A DNA stretch of 64,000 bases from Tuctoria greenei (lineage: Eukaryota > Streptophyta > Magnoliopsida > Poales > Poaceae), in NCBI GenBank assembly GCA_036927565.1, contig JAYESD010000009.1, forward strand, positions 166,678,929 to 166,742,928, written 5' to 3'. Below are positions 22,443 to 31,340 of this stretch, in pieces. Position numbers and translations under genes: made by a program. Every line of letters begins with the position of its first letter. Positions within the stretch are counted from its first letter, which is position 1. Under the pieces are notes generated by a model. The model made no database searches, was not told where the DNA came from, and saw only the letters and a program-made list of their open reading frames with translations.

Positions 22443-22915
22443 TGGCCTTTACAACTTGTGCAACCTCACAATGAGGAAGTGGGCTAGACAAATGGACTAT
22501 AAATAGGAAATTGTGCATCCTCTTCACCGGAGAGGCTAAATTAAACCACAGAACATCAACATGGACATTGCCAACGCTACTAGGATAACCATTATTGTGT
22601 CCTACCCAGCAAGGCGAATATGACGCCTCTGGCTCTCCATGGCAACCTGCACTGGCTGCCTCAACCGGGCTCAGTCGCTCATCTGACCAAGATGATGGTT
22701 TTTATATCTTTTTGGAGACATTAACCCAAAATGGATGGTCCTCTAAAAGTCATAGGCAACAATCTTGTGAAGTTGTTCATCATGGATGAGCTCATCATGG
22801 AAGCTAACTTTGGGTGGGAGGATTGCATCACCCTTTGATTCATTGAGAAATATGGTAATGCTAAAAGGTGGGAACTGAGGTACCGGGTTGCCATGTCTTA
22901 GGGACCTTACTAGGG
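22443..22915 (+). pseudogene. F-box relic F (internal and 3' fragment), unit 1
   Basis: The sequence restarts at the YNLCNPTTRKWA codons (here encoding NLCNLTMRKWA), skips a block, resumes at the KWCILSTREPG region, then follows ALHDNLHWPPQ to ELRHRVAT. Stops and indels occur throughout. It is the third relic in a row. Confidence 0.75.
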
Positions 22916-23044
22916 AAAACAGATGGTAATGTAAAAGATTTTTGACCGATTTGTGTAACTAGCTTGATCTATGTGTGAATAATGTTTGAGCAATTTATAT
23001 GGTCAGCTTTATATTTGTGTGACTACCAGCTCTCATGATCCTAA

Positions 23045-23110
23045 GCTGACACAGATTGAAGTTAAATATCACCCCCCCTTGTTCTTCAACAGCGTGCGGG
23101 GAGCTTGCTG
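23045..23110 (+). pseudogene. Remnant of an F-box leader (module 3), unit 1
   Basis: GATTGAAGTTAAATATC, a C-run, TTGTTCTTCA and GTGCGGGGAGCTTGCTG match the third leader module of genes B and C (18500-18570, 26020-26080). The match stops at 23110 where an LTR begins. This is all that is left of one more gene copy. Confidence 0.7.
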
Positions 23111-25111
23111 TGTGGACTGGAATCCCGACCTCCAAGGATCTCATTGGGTGGTGTCGTGCGATGCGACACCCAACAATATACAAAAAAAGAATGAGAACAA
23201 ATTACAATACCAAGTCTTTATTTATAAACACAGCGGAAGTTTTACAATACTAAACGAAAATGAAAGAGAACTGTACATCATAGCTACACTCTCGGCACTA
23301 GCTATGCAAAAGCAAAGTCATCAATTCCCTGGATACTTCGCACTAGCAACACCCAACTTACGGCGGCGTGCAGGGTTCCCACTCGGCTGTAAACCCTGGA
23401 GGGGGTGCAACCTCGTCATCGAACCCGTCATCAGTCGCATAATCTGCAAAAACTTGTTAACTGCAAACGTGAGCTTAAGGCTCAGCAAGACTAACCCATC
23501 TCACTAGACATGTGCAGGGGTTAATACTAAAACATAGGTAAGGAATAGCATAAATGACATGCCTACAAGTGGATCATTATGGTCATGTTTTAAGTAGCAC
23601 ATGACATTCTTCAGGCACGACACATCATAGACTTCACAATCAAACAAGAAACGCTTTGCCGATGATATGACATGCCCAAAGCACATAATGCTATTACAGG
23701 TAAAGTATGGGGAAACTGTAAACTTTTAATTGTGCCATCTCTAAGCCATACAAGGTTACAAAACAATTATAATTCAATACATCGTATTCTCATGACTTCT
23801 TTAGTATTTACTACGTCACGACACAGTGAACAAGTGGTACTCTATTACCGCGAGGGACGGTGATTGCAATCAGGACACACCTGGTACAACACGACACATA
23901 CGCACTTTCGGAAATGTCAGTGAGTACTTACAGCAGTACCTACGTAACACTTCAGTACTAGTCGTATATGGCCACCTTTCAATAAACACTTGAATGTCGA
24001 ACCGGTCGATCCGTCACGAGTAGGAGGTCACTATGTGGGGCGTACTATGACGTGCCCACCAGCTGATTTACACCTCGCTGCCCTCAACCTACGCCTATAA
24101 AACTGAACGGTATGCCTCGACAAACCAGTATCAAGCTACATCAGTTTGCTAAAGCCCATTTCTCCAGTATGTCACTGGTACAATTCAAGCTTGTTCAGCG
24201 GGGCCGGACACGAATCGGTCCTCAATCGACACAAGCAGGGCTACGCATGAGAGACCACATCTCGCTGCATCCTACCCGCTGCTCAGTCTCAAGTTCATAT
24301 TCATAAGCCATTTCTTCATCCAATCCATCCGTGTGATAAAATCCTATCTCGCGAGTAGATTCCCACTACTCGACTTCTACCGGATCTCTATGAATATAAG
24401 TATGGCAGTTACTACATGAGTCTATGAGCTATTCTAACCACTCCCTGGGTTATTTGGTCATGCAAGTGGATGTCAAACACTTTAAATGTAATGCACAACA
24501 TCTAAAGACGTAAGGTGAATGAAAACGGCAAAGACACTATAAGGAACTTAAATGCAAATCGGGGCTTGCCTGAATGAGAGTCCGAGTCTATGTTAGTCTC
24601 TAGCAGCTGGACATCCAAAGCTTCCGGCTGCTCCTCGACTTCAATTACTACACGTTATGCATATGCTATATATGAATGACTTTGAAAATAATCAATATGC
24701 TTAAGTTCATAAGCTAATATCTTATGATCAAAATAAGATAATGATCTTAATTGGCCTTGGGACTTTTATGGTAGATACTAGTGACCATAGTGGAGACTCT
24801 GGCAAAGATCAAGAGATGATCAAGTAAGTTTGTTGTTCCTAAAAATTATGGTAAGCAATAACCTTCTCTAAATTTTGGTTGAAATCTTGGAGATCTATCA
24901 TGGCTACCAGTGGTTGTACCATGTAGAGGGGGTCTCACTAGTTCTAGGAAAATTTGTTTCACATTTTTCTAAGCTTCCTACAGGGTGAAACTGATTTTAC
25001 AAGTTTGGGGAAATTTTTGAAATTGATTTTGTATTTTTCTCAATTTTTAACTACATAGAGATTTGGAACACTGATCAACCCAGTAACTAAAGTCCAATGA
25101 ACTTGAAATTT
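23111..25111. mobile_element. Truncated large LTR (gypsy-like), unit 1
   Basis: It begins TGTGGACTGG and has a CATTGGGTGGTGTCGTGCGATG block and an ACAGCGGAAG block, both of which also occur after the TGTGGGGACC start at 30248. About 2 kb follow without a protein frame. The right end is abrupt at the start of the region paralogous to that upstream of gene B. A paired LTR or retroviral-type genes are not seen, so this is a truncated LTR. Confidence 0.55.
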
Positions 25112-26272
25112 CATCAGGATTCAACAATGTTAAAAGCACTATTGAAAAAAATTCTAGCTACAAGTCAAAATATGAGCAAATCATTTATATATAGTGAAAA
25201 AAATTGGACGCCAAGTGCTCATAAGTGGTCCTTCAGTTCTACATACTGGCATCATCTCCAAACCCCTGCCGGCATTCGCCAAACAATTCTGACCTTAACA
25301 TATTCCATCACAAGGAACTCCTGGGAAACACCATTTAAAAGTCCAAGTCACCTTGCCTAGAATGCACAAAGATAGGATGTTTCGACATGTGGTGGCGTAG
25401 ACGTGGAAAGACAGCACAGGATGTTGCTCCGTCAGCATGGTGACCTGTCCTGCAAAACTGCCAGGAGGCATATCACCCAAAGAACCTGTGTCAGCAGCTT
25501 ACAAAAGCATAAAAGAGCAGGGTTCCCTGTCCCTCACCACACTCCAATCTCTTTCTCTGGAAAACAGATTTCCTCTCATCTTTTCTCAAACCTAAGTTCC
25601 CCTCCTTCTTCCCTCCAGATCCAGATCTTCCCTACTAGATCTGCCCTACCAGATCTGCTGAGGGAGCTTGCTGGGTCTGACTTCACGCCAACGCTGTGTG
25701 GAGAGCTGACGGTCAGGAACGAGGTGAGCAAAACCTAATAACCTGCGTTGTCTCTCACCGAGTGTGCTTTATCCCTTATTGTTCCACATCTGTTTCACAG
25801 AAAATTCGTCTCATCTGTCCCCAATCCAAGCTCCCATCCACCCTCCGGATCTGTCCTTCTCTGTCCCAACAACAGGGGATCTTGCCGGGCCTGCCTCTGC
25901 GCCACTGCCACACAGGAGCTCACGCAGCCAACACTAGAGAACAATGTGAGTCGAACCCTAACTGAGTTTCTTCTAGTTTCTCCATTTTGTTGTTCCGTTT
26001 CAAAAGCTAAGCGGTCAGAAATTGAAGTTAAATATTTCCCCCCTTGTTCTTCATCTAGCAGGACCGTGCGGGGAGCTTGCTGTTTGACCGATCTTCGCAC
26101 CGCCACTCACGAGCTTGCGCAGCCACTGTTCAGGAACGAGAGGTAAGCCAAACCCTAACCCTAATCGAAATTCTCCATTTCTGCGATCTCGTTTAGAAGC
26201 TGGCAGAGGCAGATCCAGATTGAACATTTTTTTACTTTTTCTTCACCAAGCACGAGATAGATTTGAGCAAAG
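25112..26272 (+). promoter_or_regulatory. Promoter and spliced leader of F-box gene C, unit 1
   Basis: Same layout as the leader of gene B: TATA-like CATAAAAG at 25508, CT-rich exons and three GT-AG intron-like segments. The last intron differs: the AG corresponding to B's 18737-18738 reads CACG here, so that acceptor is lost, and an upstream TTTAG near 26195 or AAG just before it would have to be used. Intron 3 starts with a telomere-like AAACCCTAACCCTAA string near 26150. Confidence 0.55.
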
Positions 26273-27505
26273 ATGGGCGGTGAGGAAGGAAGGCAGATCA
26301 AGCGGATGGAGTTGGAGCTCCAGGAACCACGTCTCACCGAGGACAACATCAGGTAGACCCTAGTCCGCCTGCCGGTCAAAGAAATCGTCCGCTACGGCAC
26401 CATCTGCAAGGCGTGGCGCCTCATCACCACTAACCAGGACTTCCTTGCTGAGAACGCACGCCGCCAACCGGCTCAGGTCCTCCTCTACAGGTACATCCCT
26501 CAGCTGCCATCCAGATGATGTTGGGCCACGGATGTCATGCTGGACGCGATCTCCGTCTCCGGCGACCTAGAGAGCCTGCGTAGTGTTATCCGCTACCCTA
26601 AACCAGAAAATGGAGGGTGGCTCCTGCTCGCCGTCTACGACGGTGTCCTCCTACTCAAGAAGGAAGATGGCATATACAACTTGTGTAACCCCACAACAAG
26701 GAAGTGGGCTGACCTCACGGGGCTTAATCCGCCTCCGCCGCCACAGCCGACCGACCTATTCGATGAGCCGGAGTACACCTTCTACTTCCACCAGCAATCA
26801 AGTGAGTATCGACTCTTATGTCGAAAAACTTGGACTAGAAACGGGAAATGGTGCATCCTCTCCACCAGGGAGCCTGGAAAAAGGAATATCTACACAGAGG
26901 CTTCCGACGCAGATGGAATAGCTGCGCTTGTGTCCTGCCTGCGCAAGGCCGTAAAAGCGCCCATGGCTCTCCACGACAACCTGCACTGGCCGCCTCAATC
27001 GGACTCTGCCGCTGGCCAGACCAAGATGGTGGCTTTTGACATATTTTCAGAGACATTCACCCAAATGGATGGTCCACCGATGACCACAGGCAACAATCGT
27101 GTAAAGCTCTTCGTCATGGACGAGCTCCTTGTGGGAGCTGACTTTGGGCAGGAGAACAGCATTGACCTCTGGTTCCTTGAGAACTATGGCAATGCCGCCT
27201 GGTGGGAACTGCGCCACCGGGTTGCCACGCCGTGGGGGCCTTATAGTCATGGAAGACCATCAGACCCTTTGAGTCTGTTGAGTATGGCCGCGGTGGCTGA
27301 TGAACAAGGCAACATCTTACTCGGTAACAGTCACGGTTTAGTACTCTATAACGGGAACAAGAAACAGACAATAAAGACCATCAACTCTGAGATGCTGGAT
27401 AACATAAATGTCATTGTGTCGAGGCACGTGTTCAGAGCAAACCTCATGCATCACCCTCACTTCTCCACAAGGCCTGCCACTGATATGCTCTTTGCTCACT
27501 TCTAA
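26273..27505 (+). pseudogene. F-box gene C, two early stops, unit 1
   Basis: Same family as B, with the full original length of 410 codons from ATG 26273 to TAA 27503-27505. Codon 28, inside the F-box, is TAG (26354-26356; GAG in B) and codon 82 is TGA (26516-26518; GGA in B). From the Met at codon 89 (26537) the frame is open for 322 residues and covers the whole associated region: CNPTTRKWADL, FDEPEYTFYFHQQ, SSEYRLLCRKTW, MDELLVGADFGQE, HGLVLYNGNKKQ. It keeps the base that B has lost at codon 180. If the downstream Met is used, the product lacks the F-box and could not join an SCF complex by that domain. It may equally be a plain pseudogene. Confidence 0.8.
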
Positions 27506-28248
27506 TGCTATGTTTCTGGATCCAAATAAATGCTTCTCTATTCATCTTTTTCAGAACTGATTGTTCAAAACATATACTCTTGTTACATTTAACCTTGGTG
27601 GTGATGTCCGTCTGGCTACATTTACCTGTGTGTGGATTGTATTTATTGAGGTATCAATAAAAAGTTATGATGTTTTATGATTTTATTATGTGAGCTTGAT
27701 CAATGTGAAATGATGTGTTATTACTTTAATGTTCTGGTCATAACACCATGCTAGTTAGGCCATCTGGAACCACACCACCCTGTCATGATTTCGAGTTGGA
27801 GCGCAATATTGCATGATTGCATGTTTTTTGGAACCTGTCAGAGTTCATCGGCATAACATACTCTCTAATAACTGCAAAACCGAGGCTTTGATCTGCCTAG
27901 TTTGGACAGGTGACGGAACTGTCAGGTCCATCATCAGGTCATTCTTCGCCTACTAGCTAAATTGCATGATCTACTTCCGCATACTCTGCAGGCGACTTGG
28001 CACTGCATCACCATGCACCGACCTGCTCTATTTCTGCACCCCTACGTGTGTCTCCGGACTTTCTTTTTGGGACAATGCATGCCTACGGACTCATAGGATC
28101 ATCTCTGTACTTATACAGCTATCAAAGTGTTATTGAATTGGCCTCACACTGCGCACCCTATGCCAGAAAAACCTAATTATTAATTAATATGAGGTGACCG
28201 GCGGATCTCACTAGCTATGCGTCCCATATACCACAAACTGGTTACAGG
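27506..28248. other. 3' flank of F-box gene C, unit 1
   Basis: Non-coding, aligned with 19990-20732 after gene B. AATAAA signals are conserved at about 27526 and 27655. It ends at the CACTA element insertion site. Confidence 0.7.
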
Positions 28249-29758
28249 CACTACTACAAAATGTATTTTTGCAGGCGCTACAAATTTTTTTTTACAGGTG
28301 GACTGTAAAGAAATCCGCCTGTGCTGTAAAATGCTTCAAAAACCGCTTGCGATAATCACATATTACAGGCGGTTCATAACTAAAAACCGTTTGTAAAAAA
28401 ATAGTATATCACATGCGGTTGATGGTACAAACCACCTGCGAAAATACTACCAAAGCCCATTCAGCTCCTCAACCAATCAGCGCTCTTCACTCGGATCCAC
28501 ACACCATTGTTTGTCTGCCTCCCTCCTCAATAATACTCCACCCACCCATCTCCTTCCTAAACCAGCAGAGTCCGAAATCCCCAATCTCTCTCGACTTCAA
28601 GGTCCGCCTCCCTACGTGCGCCTCCACCTCCGCCCCAACCCTACCAAGAATCGCCGCTCCCGCTAGTGTCAGAGGCAGGCCGCCGCCGCGGTGGTAGGGG
28701 CAGCAGTCGCGTCCTCCTCCGGTGGCCAGCCAGACTGGCGGACGGACGGATGGGAGCCTACTGACGCAACCGTCGATGACTTCAACAAGCCCATAGCTAC
28801 AACGGGTACAACAGCAAGGACTCGAGACTCATCGTTCAGGTTCGTTCGCCTAGGTTCCAGAACATCAGCCTCCCCGATTGAAGCAACTGGATCTGACCCA
28901 CAACCCCTTTGCCCGCGCAGGTACTCGGGGAGAGGAACAGCGACGGCGTCTGGAGCATGAAGGTCACGACATCAGCAAGTAGACGTCCTGACCGGCGAAC
29001 AAGGTGTTGACATCAAGCCGTCGGCCAACACGCTGACACACAACAAGGAGTTGTCCCTGTAGAAGATGCTGTACCCATACGTAAGCCCTAAAAAATCTGA
29101 GTACACCACCGTCGATGAATGCCTCAACAGTCTGCTCTGAAGTCTGAAGAACAACATGATCCTCTGCTCTCAACAAACTCTAAGGCTCTGCTAGTGGCAG
29201 TTGTTGTATTAGTCGTAATAGAACTTCAGCTTGTGCTTCCAAATTCAGTTTGATAGTCTGTACTTTGTATTCCATGGTCAATAATATTTCAATTTTACAG
29301 ATTCCAGTGTAACCGTCTGGTCTATAATGTATTGCATGGTCAAATCATTTTTTATATGTTACAATGTTTCTTTGTAGCCCCCAACCGTGCATGTTGTCAG
29401 TCACGAATACAGTGCACCGCCTGTGATAATACTATGCATGTTCAGTTCCTTATTTTTACAGGTGGTTTTTAATTAAAAACCACCTGTGAAAATGATTTTT
29501 ACAGGCGGTTTATAATTAAAAACCGCCTGTGAAAATGATTTTTACAGGCGGTTTGTAATTAAAAACCACCTGTGATAATGCATTTTTACAGACGAATTTT
29601 AATTAAAAACCGTCTGTGATAATGCATTTTTACAGGCGGATTTTGTTGCCGCCTGTGATAATCACCTATTTTCACAGGCTCTTTGTTACAGCCGGTTTTT
29701 AAATCCGCCAGCGATAATATATTTAGAGCCGTTTGTAAAAATGTTTTTTGTAGTAGTG
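28249..29758. mobile_element. Non-autonomous CACTA element, 1510 bp, unit 1
   Basis: The ends are CACTACTACAAAA and its complement TTTTTTGTAGTAGTG, flanked by the 3-bp duplication AGG (28246-28248 and 29759-29761). The matching site next to gene B (about 20729) has one AGG and no insert, which proves insertion. Subterminal regions hold many ACAGGCGG words in both orientations, as in CACTA elements where transposase binds. The middle (about 28460-29200) is GC-rich and exon-like, with frames broken by stops and an intron-like border (CGCAG before GTACTCGGGG), so it is probably captured host DNA. No transposase is encoded. Confidence 0.9.
29458..29661. repeat. Palindromic subterminal repeats of the CACTA element, unit 1
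   Basis: Five copies start at 29458, 29501, 29544, 29588 and 29632 (period 43-44 bp). The first four are palindromes centred on AATT with ACAGGTGG or ACAGGCGG arms; the first is a perfect 30-bp palindrome. The fifth is shorter. Confidence 0.85.
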
Positions 29759-29761
29759 AGG

Positions 29762-30247
29762 TGGACTACAAAAGCATGCTCATCATGAAACCTTAGGGCA
29801 TGTTTGACATGGCTCCACAACTGAGCGATGCTGCCAAACACCTCAACTCCAAAACTCCACAGGGAGGTCCAACTCTAGGGAGTTTATGGAGCTCTAGTTC
29901 ATTTTCTTGAAGTACCTCTTTTTTTTTCTCCAGCAACCGTAATTATATGATAGACCTAGTCGTGGAGTTCAAAGTTATTTACCCGCAATTGCCACAGGTT
30001 ACAGAAAAAAATGATTCGCTAGTTTTCCTTTTCATCTCTTCCGGAGACTCTCGGAAACACAGGTTGGCCCCAAGGCAGGGCACCGCACCCTCTCGATGCG
30101 CGAGCTAGGGCACCACCGTGGCCTCTGTCTGCCCGCCGACCACCTCCCTCGTTTGCCCAATCCCGTTCCTCTTCTCTGCCTGGGACTTCGGCCATTTGCA
30201 GAAACCCTAGACGCAGGTGGTCATGGCAGTCTCACTCTGCTTTAACG
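29762..30247. other. Continuation of gene C 3' flank, unit 1
   Basis: Aligned with 20733-21212 after gene B, including the TAATTATATGATAGACC and GAAACCCTAGACGCAGGTGG words. It breaks off after the first codons of the 95-residue ORF, where an LTR begins. Confidence 0.7.
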
Positions 30248-30887
30248 TGTGGGGACCGGAGTCCACACTTTCTAGGAATCGCATTGGGTGGTGCCGTGCG
30301 ATGCAACACCCAACAGCACATATGTAAAGGAACACGTATTACATTAATCATTTGCTGAAATTGACAAACATATTCAGTTTACAAATAGTTTATAAAAATA
30401 AACTACAGCGGAAGATAGGATTACAACTCTCGTACTCCAGTCTAATAAGCAAAAGAGAAGCCGTCCAGCCCACGTACGCTGTCGGTACCCTGGGCACCGT
30501 ATACCCCTTGAGATTGCAAATATCTTAAGGAAATGTCATCTACTTGATTTGAAGACCTTCAAAGGCCCACATGCCAGACATAACCGGACCCGCTTCCCCA
30601 ACATGGTTAGTCCCAGGGTCACCACGTGTACCATCAAACCGGAGCTACCGCCCACAAGGGGGAAGCTCCGGGCTATGTACCATAACGGCACCCCCGGACC
30701 TAACCCCAGACCGAGGGAAGCTCCAGAACTGACACGTGTCTGGTGGCACCGGACCTATATGTTCTCCACAGTATGCTCCGAAGCTGCCACGTGTCCAACC
30801 GTCAGATCTTCAGCCTCAAACCTCCGGTAGACTCCACAATGGCTCCGGATCTTCAAAGAGGAATCAAGGACTTCAAGACCCAATTAA

Positions 30888-30914
30888 GTGTCATTAATAC
30901 TATATTAATGACAC
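30888..30914. repeat. Perfect hairpin in LTR, unit 1
   Basis: GTGTCATTAATA and its exact complement are separated by CTA. It lies about 150 bp upstream of the LTR TATA box. Role unknown. Confidence 0.7.
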
Positions 30915-31066
30915 ACGATCGAACGACCTTAATTACTAGTAACGATACTATCAAAGCCCGTAATTTGGTCATTAAGAGTAATTAAGCGCACCAAATGTGT
31001 ATCAATATAGTAACCACCGAGGCCACATGTCGGATCAGGTCAACTTATAATGGCCTATCCTTGTAC

Positions 31067-31073
31067 TATAAAA
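31067..31073 (+). promoter_or_regulatory. LTR TATA box, unit 1
   Basis: TATAAAA in the context CTTGTACTATAAAAGGACAG, as in gypsy LTR promoters. If active, transcripts would read into the copia relic of the next unit. Confidence 0.5.
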
Positions 31074-31340
31074 GGACAGGCCGACGATACATAGAGGCAC
31101 TCTCACTAGACTGATCTGACCTGCTCTGATCTGATCGCGCACTCTCAACTCACGTTGAGTTCATACATCCAATACAACACCAACACACCCCGTGGAGTAG
31201 GGTATTACGCTCAGGCGGCCCAAACCACGTAAATCTTCGTGTCTCCTGTGTCATTTTACACTTCACCTTCTTGAATCTCCGCGCGCCCACACCGAACTTC
31301 AAACTCCGCAAACACTTTAGTAGTGTCGGGAGATCTGCCA

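Larger units (their letters stand above)
8745..31340 (+). repeat. Tandem array unit 1, 22,596 bp
   Basis: Base 8745 (GATTTTGATCATATG) recurs at 31341 and 53937, exactly 22,596 bp apart, with near-identical sequence throughout. Unit 1 differs from unit 2 by a few substitutions (for example near 9020, 9690, 10547, 10655, 10941, 18370, 22547, 23508, 23838, 24105, 26008, 28785) and by short indels near 15488, 16350, 18525 and 18715 that cancel in length. The first unit is joined on its left to native copia sequence, so the left array edge is inside a retrotransposon. Confidence 0.97.
30248..31340 (+). mobile_element. Composite gypsy-type LTR pieces ending unit 1
   Basis: The first 300 bp (TGTGGGGACC, the CATTGGGTGGTGCCGTGCGATG block, ACAGCGGAAG) belong to the LTR family also seen at 23111. 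From about 30550 the style changes to CCGGAGC-rich sequence with CACGTGT words, a TATA box at 31067-31073 and a GTAGGGTATTACGCTC block followed by GGCGGCCCAAACC, which is typical of the 3' part of grass gypsy LTRs. It stops at 31340, where copia sequence of the next unit begins. The boundary between the two pieces is approximate. Confidence 0.55.

Noticed and set aside
29458..29661. Palindromes as a microRNA gene
   Set aside because: They are subterminal repeats of a bounded CACTA element; a microRNA precursor would not be a periodic series.
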